From the NCBI GenBank assembly GCA_964457755.1, contig CAYWGC010000005.1, positions 44,693 through 108,692 of the forward strand: DNA of 64,000 nt, read 5' to 3'. The notes beneath the pieces were generated by a model, which was not told the DNA's origin, ran no database searches, and was given only the letters and a program-made list of their open reading frames with translations. Below are positions 52,744 through 61,884 of the stretch, piece after piece; the stretch's first letter is position 1, and every line of letters begins with the position of its first letter. This stretch comes from Tharpella sp964457755 (GTDB taxonomy: Bacteria; Desulfobacterota; Anaeroferrophillalia; Anaeroferrophillales; Tharpellaceae). A program made the position numbers and the translations under genes.

Positions 52744-53730
52744 TCAGCTGAGTTTGACCGCTTCTCTTACCTTTATCATGGTTTCCCGGCTTATTGCTTG
52801 AGCCTTTTCGGTACCACTTCTGATGATTTCATCGAGCAGTTGCGGGTTCTCCTGATAGTAGCGTCGCTTTTCATGAACTGGTGCCAGGCCGTTTATTAAA
52901 TTACGCAAAAGAATTTTTTTACAGTCAACACAGCCGATTTCAGCCTTGGGACAAGCGGCACAGATCTCATCAACTTCTTCCGACTTTGAATAGAGCGGAT
53001 GCAGAGGGAAGAGATTGCATTGTTCCGGGTCACCGGGATCTTTACGCCGGGCCCGCTGGACATCGGTGACCATCGATCCTACCTTCTTCTTGAGAGTCTC
53101 TTCATCGTCAGATAGATGGATGGCATTGTTGTAGCTTTTACTCATTTTGCGACCATCCAAACCGGTTACTTTTGAAAGTTCGGTCAGAATTGGCTTTGGT
53201 ACCGGAAAAGTATCACCGTAGAGATGGTTGAAACGACGTGTAATCTCCCGCGTCAACTCGACATGGGGAAGTTGATCAACCCCGATGGGGACAAGATTGG
53301 CCATATAGATTATAATGTCAGCCGCCTGCAGAACCGGATAACCGAGAAAGCCGTAAGTGGCTTCATCCCCCTGCCCTTCATTTTGGGAATCCTTATAGGT
53401 CGGATTGCGTAAAAGCCAAGGCAGAGGCGTAATCATAGATAGTAACAGATGCAGTTCGGCGTGCTCCTTGACATGAGACTGAATGAAAAGGGTTGCCTTG
53501 TCAGGATCAATGCCGACACTCAGCCAATCGATAAAGATATCTCTGGTACTCTCTTGGATGATGGCTGGGTCTTGGTACTCACTGGTCAAGGCATGCCAGT
53601 CGGCTGCAAAAAAGTAACAATCATAATCATCTTGCAATTTAAGCCAGTTAGTGAGAACCCCGTGATAGTGTCCGAGATGAAGCTTGCCGGTTGTGCGCAT
53701 GCCCGAAACAACCCTTTTTTTTGCAACCAT
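52744..53730 (-). CDS. trpS: Tryptophanyl-tRNA synthetase with predicted [4Fe-4S] motif
   Basis: 328 residues, class Ic. HIGH region GKLHLGHYHG (15-24), KMSKS at 195-199. Beyond this, C238-x21-C260-x6-C267-x2-C270 closely resembles the [4Fe-4S] site of Thermotoga maritima TrpRS (C-x22-C-x6-C-x2-C). The cluster there sits near the tRNA anticodon interface. Charges tRNA-Trp. In the M50-trpS-rluB run. Confidence 0.95.
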   Translation of the reverse strand: MVAKKRVVSGMRTTGKLHLGHYHGVLTNWLKLQDDYDCYFFAADWHALTSEYQDPAIIQESTRDIFIDWLSVGIDPDKATLFIQSHVKEHAELHLLLSMITPLPWLLRNPTYKDSQNEGQGDEATYGFLGYPVLQAADIIIYMANLVPIGVDQLPHVELTREITRRFNHLYGDTFPVPKPILTELSKVTGLDGRKMSKSYNNAIHLSDDEETLKKKVGSMVTDVQRARRKDPGDPEQCNLFPLHPLYSKSEEVDEICAACPKAEIGCVDCKKILLRNLINGLAPVHEKRRYYQENPQLLDEIIRSGTEKAQAISRETMIKVREAVKLS

Positions 53731-53832
53731 AAAAACCTCAAGTAAAACTTTAACTGTTGAATTGATAAATAATTAAAAGGGCCCCTAAAGGAGCCTTCTG
53801 GTGTTGCGTAATCAGTTTTGAATTGACCTCTA

Positions 53833-54480
53833 TCAGAAAGAGATCGCCCCGTATAAAAGAAAGCCGGTCATGGCCGAAAGCAAAGGCCACAGAAAAAAAC
53901 TTAAACTGTCACTCAAAACTAGAATAATAAGCAGGATAGCTCCATAAGAGTCAATTTTCTCAAGATAACCAGCCGATCGTTGCGGGAGAAGACCGGCTAA
54001 AATACGGCCGCCATCCAGAGGTGGAATCGGGATCATATTAATCAATCCCAAAGAGAGGTTAACCACAACTCCAGCCACTGCCATTTTTTGCAAGGGCACC
54101 ATCAGCCACCCTCCCCCGAACCCCAGAGCGACAGTCGTTAAAATGTTGAGAAGGTGATATAGGAAGGCACAAAAAAGAGCCAACAACAGGTTTGCCAGAG
54201 GACCAGCCAAGGCTATCCACATCAGATCTCGACGGGGCGATTTAAGCTTTTCAGGATTAATCGAAATGGGGCGAGCCCAGCCAAAAGCCTGGGTTACAAA
54301 AAAAACCAGAGTGCCGATTGGATCAAGATGGGAGAGAGGGTTTAAAGTCAAACGTCCCATCGTTCGAGGTGTGGGGTCACCTAAACGATCAGCCATCAAT
54401 CCATGAGCATATTCATGAACAGTCAGGCCGAAAAGAATCGGGGCCGCATAAACTATAATCTTTTGGGCTATCGTCTCCAT
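53833..54480 (-). CDS. Site-2 protease (M50 family)
   Basis: 215 residues with about five membrane helices. HEYAH (23-27) is the zinc-binding HExxH and NMIPIPPLDGGRIL holds the third Asp ligand. It is the short Rip1/SpoIVFB-like class without PDZ or CBS domains. Cleaves membrane proteins; substrate unknown. Upstream of trpS, a conserved pairing in this lineage. Confidence 0.93.
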   Translation of the reverse strand: METIAQKIIVYAAPILFGLTVHEYAHGLMADRLGDPTPRTMGRLTLNPLSHLDPIGTLVFFVTQAFGWARPISINPEKLKSPRRDLMWIALAGPLANLLLALFCAFLYHLLNILTTVALGFGGGWLMVPLQKMAVAGVVVNLSLGLINMIPIPPLDGGRILAGLLPQRSAGYLEKIDSYGAILLIILVLSDSLSFFLWPLLSAMTGFLLYGAISF

Positions 54481-54575
54481 AGGACTGTCTTATAGCAATA
54501 AAGAGTTCTCCAGTCAATATTGATATATTCAAGGATTGGTCGACTCGCTATATATTGGCAGGTGTTGCCCGCAAG

Positions 54576-54614
54576 AAAAAGTCCCGGCGACTCAAAGCTG
54601 ACCGGGACTTTTTT
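54576..54614 (-). terminator. Terminator of the flavodiiron gene
   Basis: AAAAAGTCCCGG and CCGGGACTTTTTT form a 12-bp stem with a 14-base loop, 25 bp after the flavodiiron stop on the minus strand, with T-runs on both sides. Confidence 0.9.
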
Positions 54615-54639
54615 GTAAAAATAATAATTAGCCGACTGA

Positions 54640-55878
54640 TCAGGCCTGTGGAATGAAGCAGGTATTTTTCATCTTGGCAGTCAGATTGTCGGCCATCAAT
54701 TCAAGCTCTTTCCTGACTTCAGCATTGGGAGAGCCGTGACCTACGACCTGGGGCGGAATTATTTGCGACTTCATAGCTTCCAGATAATTGTTTATCTTTG
54801 GTGTAACATTGACATTCCAACTGTTCTGATTAAAGGTTGCTACTGGATAACCGTTCTTCTTTTTACTTTTGAAAAGCATCAGAAAATATTCGAGACGGGG
54901 GTAGATGTTGGCATCATAAGTGGGACCGCCAAAAACAATGCCTCCGGCATTGAGCATCTCCCCCATAACTTGTCCTGGTTCGGCTAAAGCGGCATCAAAA
55001 TATTTGACCTCAAGACCATTATTTTCCAGGCGATGTTTAACAATCGCTCCCATCTCATGGGTGCTGCCCCACATCGAACCGACAATCATGACGACCTTAT
55101 CACCTTTGTCGTTCTTGGCCCACTCCTGATAACGGCTGATAATTGACATCGGGTTCCCGCGATAGACCGGACCATGTGAGGGGCAGAGGATGTTAATTCC
55201 CATGCCCCCTTTGACCCATTTATCGATCGCTTTAACGACGTGGCCTAAATAGGAGGCAACAATGGTTCCCAGATAGCGTTTTGACTCAGGCCAGTAGGCT
55301 TCAAGATCGATCTCGTCGTCAAAGAGGCCCTTTTCAGGGGCCCCAAAACCACCAAAGGCATCACAGGGAAAGAGAATTTTATCTTCTTCCAGATAAGTAA
55401 ACATGGTGTCGGGCCAATGAAGCCAGGGATAATTGAGAAAACGTAAGGTGCGCCCACCAAGATCGATACTATCGCCATCCTTAACCGCTTCAACCCGCTC
55501 CCCTTCTCCATAAAACTGATCGAGAAAAGTTTTGCCCTTAGCCGTGGCCAGAACTTTTGCCTGCGGACAGCGTTTGTAGATAATCGGAATGATACCGGAA
55601 TGATCCGGCTCGAGATGGTTATGGATGATATAGTCGATATTTTCTAAAGGGATAATCTCTTCGACTTTTTTTATGAAAGGCTCAGCAAAGCCGTTACGTG
55701 AGAGTTCAATCAGGGCAGTTTTCTCTTTGCCCTGAACCAGGTAGGCGTTGTACCTCATACCGTCAGGCAAAGCCCACATCCCCTCAAAAAGTGGGTTGAC
55801 GTGATCGTTGACCCCAACCCACCAAACGCCTTCGATAATTTTTACCGCATTTGTTGTATCACTAATAACAGCGTTCAT
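54640..55878 (-). CDS. Flavodiiron protein (rubredoxin:oxygen/NO oxidoreductase)
   Basis: 412 residues from the ATG at 55878 with GGAGGA upstream. The MBL-type diiron domain has all ligands: H88-x-E90-x-D92-H93, H154, D173, H235. The flavodoxin FMN domain starts at about 260 (IVGSMWGSTHEMGA). No rubredoxin domain is fused, so a separate donor is needed. It reduces O2 to water or NO to N2O in the cytoplasm, protecting an anaerobe. Single gene. Confidence 0.95.
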   Translation of the reverse strand: MNAVISDTTNAVKIIEGVWWVGVNDHVNPLFEGMWALPDGMRYNAYLVQGKEKTALIELSRNGFAEPFIKKVEEIIPLENIDYIIHNHLEPDHSGIIPIIYKRCPQAKVLATAKGKTFLDQFYGEGERVEAVKDGDSIDLGGRTLRFLNYPWLHWPDTMFTYLEEDKILFPCDAFGGFGAPEKGLFDDEIDLEAYWPESKRYLGTIVASYLGHVVKAIDKWVKGGMGINILCPSHGPVYRGNPMSIISRYQEWAKNDKGDKVVMIVGSMWGSTHEMGAIVKHRLENNGLEVKYFDAALAEPGQVMGEMLNAGGIVFGGPTYDANIYPRLEYFLMLFKSKKKNGYPVATFNQNSWNVNVTPKINNYLEAMKSQIIPPQVVGHGSPNAEVRKELELMADNLTAKMKNTCFIPQA

Positions 55879-55973
55879 CTTGTCCTCCAATCTGAACAGA
55901 AGCTTAACTACTCAGAGACCCGCCAAAGCTGCATTCAATCGCATTGAACTTTGCTCGCTGTGAGCGTAGCGTA

Positions 55974-56040
55974 GCTGGCGCACCTTGTACCAGCAATGAT
56001 CCCAATCCCGGTAGATTGCAAGTGGTAGCTGAATAGTTAC
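55974..56040. repeat. Dispersed repeat B, copy 1 (67 bp)
   Basis: Reverse complement matches 59854-59920 without gaps, including CGGGATTGGG and a longer run from CATTGCTGG to AAGGTGCG. Divergent only in the middle ~18 bp. Non-coding, in the flavodiiron-methyltransferase spacer. Confidence 0.75.
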
Positions 56041-56140
56041 TCAAAAAAAATAATCACTCAATAAAACCTTACCCAGACTATACAATCAAAAGAAGATAAA
56101 GTCAATACAGTTTAAAGTTTTGTTTCAAAGGGATAAAACG

Positions 56141-56995
56141 CTATTGACGACCAGCCTCTTTATCAAGAAAAAGTGCCCCTTTGCGAACCTTGGTGTAGTA
56201 GGTAACCATCCCCTTGCTGTCAGCTTCAAGAGCGACCAGATCGTTGACCAGCTTCTTTTCAATCTCGCTTAAAGGACGATAAAATTCAAGGTGCCAGACC
56301 ATATGCTCAACTGTATTTGCTAGAGTATCGTGGCGTTTCCACAGCGGATGCAGATAACTTATTTCGGGCGAATAACCAAGGGCATTGAGATAGTTGAAAA
56401 TAGTTGTGACATCCATTGCATCCCATTGATAATCTTCTTTGTAGATCAATTGATAACAGCGCTGGAAAAGTGGGTTGTCGCGAACTCCGGCCCAGTAGAT
56501 CAAAGCGACATGACGGCGACTCATAGTCAAGAGGCAGTCGACACTATCAAGTTCATTTAATATTGGACTCATTGACACGAAAACCGTATCATACTGTTTA
56601 GGGGGGTTGAAATCGTAAAAGTCCTGACATTCGATAATCAGGTTATCAACTTTTTCTTCTAGTTGTCGCAACCTCACCTGCTCAATCATCTTACTCGAGA
56701 CATCAACCGCGGTTACTTGTTGGCAAACTTTAGCAAAATCAAAACAATGAGTACCGGGTCCACATGCCATATCGATAATCTCTTGATCTTGATTCAGCAT
56801 TCCCCGCCGACTCAAACCATCCTTGATCCATTGCTGTTCAGCCACAAAGGACTCATCCTCTTCAAAGGTATGGTAATGCTTTGCCATCTGATCCCACTTC
56901 TTACCGGTTGCGACTTTTTTACGGGCCAGGGAACGTTTGCGAGAGAGAACGTAATCACGCCAGAATTGAGGGTTTAAATCAAGATGAGAATTCAA
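56141..56995 (-). CDS. SAM-dependent methyltransferase, class I
   Basis: 284 residues. SAM motif I IIDMACGPGTHCFDFA (~90), then VTAVDVSSKMIEQVR and the acidic IIECQDFYDF. A basic N-terminal ~30 residues (LSRKRSLARKKVATGKKW) precede. Substrate unknown. Sits alone with its own spacer on both sides. Confidence 0.85.
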   Translation of the reverse strand: MNSHLDLNPQFWRDYVLSRKRSLARKKVATGKKWDQMAKHYHTFEEDESFVAEQQWIKDGLSRRGMLNQDQEIIDMACGPGTHCFDFAKVCQQVTAVDVSSKMIEQVRLRQLEEKVDNLIIECQDFYDFNPPKQYDTVFVSMSPILNELDSVDCLLTMSRRHVALIYWAGVRDNPLFQRCYQLIYKEDYQWDAMDVTTIFNYLNALGYSPEISYLHPLWKRHDTLANTVEHMVWHLEFYRPLSEIEKKLVNDLVALEADSKGMVTYYTKVRKGALFLDKEAGRQ

Positions 56996-57147
56996 CCGTC
57001 TCTACCTCCATTATTAAAGCAAAAGTGACAATTTTCTTGAATGAAATGGTCAATTATGTTAGTTACGCGCTTGCTTATACAAAACGACAATAAATTGATA
57101 TACTAGAAAAAAAAATTTATATAAGCTTTTATAGGAGTTATGACAAG

Positions 57148-58182
57148 ATGAAAAATGATTATCGCTTTTTAAGAGCCTGTCGACGTCAGGATGTTGACTG
57201 CACTCCAGTCTGGATGATGCGTCAAGCAGGACGCTATTTGCCCGAGTATCGAGCCTTGAGAAAAAAACACTCCTTCTGGGAAATGTGCAAAACCCCGGAG
57301 TTGGCAGTTGAGGTCACCTTGCAGCCTTTACGACGTATGGAGATTGATGCTGCTATCCTCTTTTCGGATATTCTGGTACCTCTCGAGGCGATGGGTTCAG
57401 CCATCGAATTCCATGAAGGACGGGGGCCGGTGGTCGACAGGCCGATCCGTTCAGCCGCTGACCTTGAGACCCTGCACGTTATCGAAGCTGAAGAGGCGGT
57501 ACCTTTTGTCATGGATGCAATTCGCATCCTACGCCGCGAACTCGAAGGTAAAGTACCCTTGATCGGTTTCTCCGGGGCACCTTTTACCCTGGCCAGTTAT
57601 CTGGTTGAAGGTGGTGGGTCAAAACAGTACCAGCATGTCAAAACCCTGATGTATGCCAATCCCGAAGTTTACCATAAATTGATGGAGATGATCAGTGAAA
57701 CCGTGATCTCCTATCTTAAAGCGCAGATCGAGGCTGGCGCCCAGATTGTACAGTTGTTCGATAGTTGGGTCGGTTGTCTCGGACCACTTGATTATCAGGA
57801 ATATGTCTTTCCTTATAACCGCAAAATCTTTGACGCCCTTGATGCATATGATGTTCCCAAAATTCATTTTGCCAACCAAGCCTCGACCCTTTTACCTCAG
57901 GTAGTGGCTGCCGGTGGTGATATTATCGGTCTCGATTGGCGTCAGGATCTCAAAAAAGCCTGGGATATTATCGGCCCGGAACGTGGCGTCCAAGGTAATT
58001 TCGAACCAGTTGCTCTCTTTGCCCCAATCCCCGAAATCAGAAAACGGGTCAAAAGAATCATCGAACAGGCTGAAAACCGCAACGGTCACATTTTCAATCT
58101 CGGTCACGGCATCTTACCAACCACCCCAATCGACCATGCCAAGGCGATGATTGACGCAGTCCATGAATTTTCGGCTCGGTAA
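57148..58182 (+). CDS. hemE: Uroporphyrinogen decarboxylase
   Basis: 344 residues. Family motifs are CTPVWMMRQAGRYLPEYR (start), FSDILVPLEAMG, GFSGAPFTLASYLVEG, and the C-terminal FNLGHGILPTTP. Decarboxylates uroporphyrinogen III to coproporphyrinogen, supporting haem for the c-type cytochrome. Followed within 4 bp by MITE-like repeat A. Confidence 0.97.
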   Translation: MKNDYRFLRACRRQDVDCTPVWMMRQAGRYLPEYRALRKKHSFWEMCKTPELAVEVTLQPLRRMEIDAAILFSDILVPLEAMGSAIEFHEGRGPVVDRPIRSAADLETLHVIEAEEAVPFVMDAIRILRRELEGKVPLIGFSGAPFTLASYLVEGGGSKQYQHVKTLMYANPEVYHKLMEMISETVISYLKAQIEAGAQIVQLFDSWVGCLGPLDYQEYVFPYNRKIFDALDAYDVPKIHFANQASTLLPQVVAAGGDIIGLDWRQDLKKAWDIIGPERGVQGNFEPVALFAPIPEIRKRVKRIIEQAENRNGHIFNLGHGILPTTPIDHAKAMIDAVHEFSAR

Positions 58183-58186
58183 ATAA

Positions 58187-58333
58187 CTAGGAGGCTGTCC
58201 GAGAATAGAAATTTCTTCTCAGATCGAGGCATTTTTTGAAAATAAGCACAGACATACACTTAGTATTTCGAGCATTATTTTCAAAAAATAACGCTGAGCT
58301 GGGGAAAAAGGGCATTCTCGAACAGCCTCCTAG
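58187..58333. repeat. MITE-like repeat A, copy 2
   Basis: 147 bp with 20-bp terminal inverted repeats: left CTAGGAGGCTGTCCGAGAAT, right its complement with one change. An inner 15-bp perfect inverted repeat (58231-58245, 58275-58289) is the same as in copy 1. CTAG ends are palindromic and may include the target duplication. No coding potential. Confidence 0.88.
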
Positions 58334-58404
58334 CACCTAATCCGATTCATCCAGAACCAAACAGGTTATTTTGTTATTTTGACCATTTTGAGTTAAACTA
58401 AATT

Positions 58405-59811
58405 ATGAAATATATTAGTACTCGGGGCGGGATTGACCCTGTATCATTCAGCCAAGCTATAATGATGGGGCTCGCCAGTGATGGCGGTCTGATTTTACCT
58501 GAGTCCATTCCGGTCTTTTCGACTGCTGAGATTGAAGAGTTAAGCGATCTCCCCTACCCCCGGCTGGCAATGAAAATCTTCTCTCGCTTTGTTGGTGAAG
58601 ATATTCCGGCAGCCGATTTGTTCAAGCTTATAGAAACCAGCTATGCAAGTTTTTCCAGCAAAGCTGTAGCCCCCCTTAAAAAGGTCGGTAACATTTACAT
58701 CCAGGAACTTTTTCACGGACCAACTTTGGCTTTCAAAGATGTTGCCCTACAATTTCTCGGCAACCTTTTTGAATATCTGCTGGCTCGCGAAAAAAGCTCG
58801 CTCAATATTATTGGAGCCACCTCAGGCGACACCGGAAGTGCGGCAATTCATGGGGTTCGCGGCAAAGAAAACATTAATATCTTCATCCTCTACCCAAATG
58901 GAAAAGTCAGCCAGGTACAGGAAAAACAGATGACCTCGGTCCTTGATAGCAACGTTTTTAACCTTGCTATAAAAGGCAATTTCGATGATGGACAACGGAT
59001 AGTTAAGGAACTTTTCGCCGACCTCGACTTCAAGAGACAATACCAGTTAGGGGCTGTAAATTCGATCAACTGGGCTCGTATCATGGCCCAGATTGTCTAC
59101 TATTTCAGCGCTTACAGCCAACTTCCGATTGCGGCTCGTAAAGATTTTAACGTCGTTGTGCCAACTGGAAATTTTGGCAATATTTTTGCCGGCTGGATGG
59201 CAAAAGAGATGGGTTTGCCAATAAAGAAGCTCATCCTGGCCACTAATGCCAATGATATTTTATACCGTTTCATAAATACCGGCAGCTATAATCTCGGCAA
59301 GGTTACACCGACATTGAGTCCATCTATGGATATTCAACTGGCCAGCAACTTTGAACGCTACCTCTTCTATCTGGCTGGTCGCAACCCCGAAGATCTTAAA
59401 GCGATGATGGCCCAATTTGCCAGTTTGGGAAAACTTGACATCAGCCCCGACCGCTTCAGCAAAATGACAAAAGATTTTGCCAGTACCCGGGTTGATGACC
59501 AGACCATTTTGGCAACCATCAAAGAAACCTGGCAAAAAACCGGCTATACTTTAGACCCACACACCGCAACTGGAGTTCGTGCCGCCCATGAATATCAACT
59601 TAAAAACCCGACAGGGGCAACTATGGTCTGTCTAGCGACAGCTCATCCGGCAAAATTCCCCGATGCTGTCAAACAAGCGATTGGCACCTCACCAACCGTC
59701 CCACCAACCATTGCCGCACTGGATAAACTTCCTTGCCGTTTCGAGTTGATTAAGGCTGACACGGCAGCGGTTAAAGCATATGTAATTGGAAAATTGGGAA
59801 AAAACTATTAG
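58405..59811 (+). CDS. thrC: Threonine synthase
   Basis: 468 residues, the long (E. coli/yeast-like) class. N-terminal MKYISTRGGIDPVSFSQAI, PLP lysine K111 in HGPTLAFKDVALQ, IIGATSGDTGSAAIHG, VVPTGNFGNIFAGWMAKEM. It makes threonine from phosphohomoserine. Completes the aspartate-family branch with lysC. Confidence 0.96.
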   Translation: MKYISTRGGIDPVSFSQAIMMGLASDGGLILPESIPVFSTAEIEELSDLPYPRLAMKIFSRFVGEDIPAADLFKLIETSYASFSSKAVAPLKKVGNIYIQELFHGPTLAFKDVALQFLGNLFEYLLAREKSSLNIIGATSGDTGSAAIHGVRGKENINIFILYPNGKVSQVQEKQMTSVLDSNVFNLAIKGNFDDGQRIVKELFADLDFKRQYQLGAVNSINWARIMAQIVYYFSAYSQLPIAARKDFNVVVPTGNFGNIFAGWMAKEMGLPIKKLILATNANDILYRFINTGSYNLGKVTPTLSPSMDIQLASNFERYLFYLAGRNPEDLKAMMAQFASLGKLDISPDRFSKMTKDFASTRVDDQTILATIKETWQKTGYTLDPHTATGVRAAHEYQLKNPTGATMVCLATAHPAKFPDAVKQAIGTSPTVPPTIAALDKLPCRFELIKADTAAVKAYVIGKLGKNY

Positions 59812-59853
59812 ATATCACCAGTTAAGCTTCACACAAAACGAATAAAATATTTT

Positions 59854-59920
59854 GTAACTATTCAGGTACCGCTCACAGGCTGTCGGGATTGGGGTCATTG
59901 CTGGTACAAGGTGCGTCAGC
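59854..59920. repeat. Dispersed repeat B, copy 2 (67 bp)
   Basis: Direct orientation relative to the reverse complement of copy 1. GTAACTATTCAG at the left, CGGGATTGGGG and CATTGCTGGTACAAGG at the right. Lies between convergent thrC and ubiB genes. Confidence 0.75.
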
Positions 59921-59936
59921 ACCCCAGGTTCAAAAT

Positions 59937-61631
59937 CTACATTTTCCCCGATCGCAAAATCGCAATTGCCAACCAGGTTCCCAGACCTCCCGCCATAACG
60001 TAGCCGATAATCCCCAATAACGGATAACCAAAAACTTTAAAGCCGTTATCAGCTGACATGATCAGCGATGAGGCGATAATGATGGCTGATACCACCATTG
60101 TAAAAGAGATCCGATTGGCGATCCGGTCAAGCTTCTTACTGAATCGGTCGAGACCTAAATGTTCAAACTCAAAACGCAGATGTCCGCGACTTAACTTTTT
60201 CAAAATATCCCGCGTTGCGCCGGGCACAATTTCCAGCAAAGAGGTCAACTCTCGTAATTGCGAACTGACGATTTTTTGCAGATGTTCTGGTGAGAAACGC
60301 TTCTCTGCCAGCTGTTGTACCAGGGGAGCAGCATGATTAAAAAAGTCAAACGAAGGATCAAGTTTACGGGCGGTTGCTTCAACCGAAATGAGAACCCTCA
60401 GCAAAAGCATGAAGTCTGGTAAAAAACGAATCTGATGAAAACTGACAATCCGAACAAAATCATGCGCCAGACTCTGGAGGCGAAGATTTTTTAACGAGAC
60501 CCCAACATAACGATCCATAAGATCAAAAAGATCGGCTCTTAACTCTCTCAAATCCACCTTTTCTTCATCGACAACCCCGACCTTGAAGAGTACCCTCAAC
60601 AAACCTTGAACATCCTGTTTGAGAACTGAAAGTAACAAATCAAGCAGGGCGGTGGCGAGCTCATCGTCAAGACGCCCGACAAGTCCGAAATCAATTGGAG
60701 CAATAATATTTCCAGGGAGGATAAAAAGGTTTCCGGGATGAGGATCACCGTGAAAAAGACCAAATTCAAGAATCTGCCTTAAGATAAAATCGGCACCATT
60801 AGTAGCTAAGATACCGGGATTGCAATCAGCCCCCCCCAGCTCTTGCAACTCATCGACCTTAACACCGTCAATCCATTCAAGGGTCAATATCTTGTTACTA
60901 CTCTGAGCCCAGTAGACAGTGGGAATATGAACGGTTGCATCTTTAGCGAAGTTTTTAGCAAAGCGGTCAATATTGCGACCTTCGACATTGAAATCAAGTT
61001 CCAGGCGAATATTTTTGGCAAATTCCCGAACTAACAGAGTTGGCTGGTAAGGCTCCATTTCGCTAATATGTTTAGCCGCCAGTTCTGCCAGTGTGTACAT
61101 GATATCGATATCGGTAGCGATAACCTCTTCGATTTCAGGCCGCTGGACTTTCACAGCGACCTCAGTTCCATCTTGGAGTCGGCCCCGATGCACCTGTGAA
61201 ATCGAAGCCGCTGCAACCGGTTGAAGAGAAATCTCCAGGAAAGCTTCCTTTAATGAGCATCCTAGAGAAGTCTCAATCTGTTTTTCGACTTCGCTAAAAG
61301 AGACACCGGGAACCTTGTCTTGGAGTTTACGTAATTCGATCAAGATCTCAGGGGGAACCAGATCGGGTCGCATTGAAAGTAACTGGCCCAACTTGACAAA
61401 AGTGGGACCCAATTCTTCCAGAGCCAGACGTAAACGCTCGCCTTTGGAAAAACGGATCAGATCATCACGCTTGATTCGCTGCAAGGTAAGCAGGCTTTTA
61501 CCCAAAGCCAGATAATAGTCGAGATTAAGCTGCTCAAGAAGACCGCCAAAGCCGTACTTTATAAAAATCGAGACGATCTGACGATAGCGCCGAATGTTGC
61601 GATAGGTACGATCGATGTGAAAAATATCCAT
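59937..61631 (-). CDS. UbiB/ABC1-type atypical kinase
   Basis: 564 residues. Family elements: KLGQLLSMRPDLVP (KxGQ), the Ala-rich loop VAAASISQVHRG, VAVKVQRPEIEEV (Lys), HGDPHPGNLFI and IDFGLVGRL (catalytic and Mg Asp). Two C-terminal membrane helices (about 500-560). Supports isoprenoid-lipid/quinone metabolism; here probably menaquinone. Confidence 0.92.
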   Translation of the reverse strand: MDIFHIDRTYRNIRRYRQIVSIFIKYGFGGLLEQLNLDYYLALGKSLLTLQRIKRDDLIRFSKGERLRLALEELGPTFVKLGQLLSMRPDLVPPEILIELRKLQDKVPGVSFSEVEKQIETSLGCSLKEAFLEISLQPVAAASISQVHRGRLQDGTEVAVKVQRPEIEEVIATDIDIMYTLAELAAKHISEMEPYQPTLLVREFAKNIRLELDFNVEGRNIDRFAKNFAKDATVHIPTVYWAQSSNKILTLEWIDGVKVDELQELGGADCNPGILATNGADFILRQILEFGLFHGDPHPGNLFILPGNIIAPIDFGLVGRLDDELATALLDLLLSVLKQDVQGLLRVLFKVGVVDEEKVDLRELRADLFDLMDRYVGVSLKNLRLQSLAHDFVRIVSFHQIRFLPDFMLLLRVLISVEATARKLDPSFDFFNHAAPLVQQLAEKRFSPEHLQKIVSSQLRELTSLLEIVPGATRDILKKLSRGHLRFEFEHLGLDRFSKKLDRIANRISFTMVVSAIIIASSLIMSADNGFKVFGYPLLGIIGYVMAGGLGTWLAIAILRSGKM

Positions 61632-61884
61632 AGGATTGCTTTGTTTAAGTTATTTTCTTGACGGAAAGGCAAAAACTAACTATAATTTGTACTGGTTTTT
61701 TGATAATTCAATTTTTGGACTTATCCAAAGACTTTTATCTTAAAAGTCGTAGCTTTTTTCTCAAATCAAAATAGTTTACCACGGCTATCCATTTAAATTC
61801 TACAAAAATAATTATTTGACAACCTCCTAGTAAAGAGCTGGCAAAATTGCAATATTTGTTGCTGATCTAATATAGAGATATTTT

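Noticed and set aside
61820..61840. AACCTCCTAG resembling a solo end of repeat A
   Set aside because: Only ~10 bp match and no partner end nearby; likely chance.
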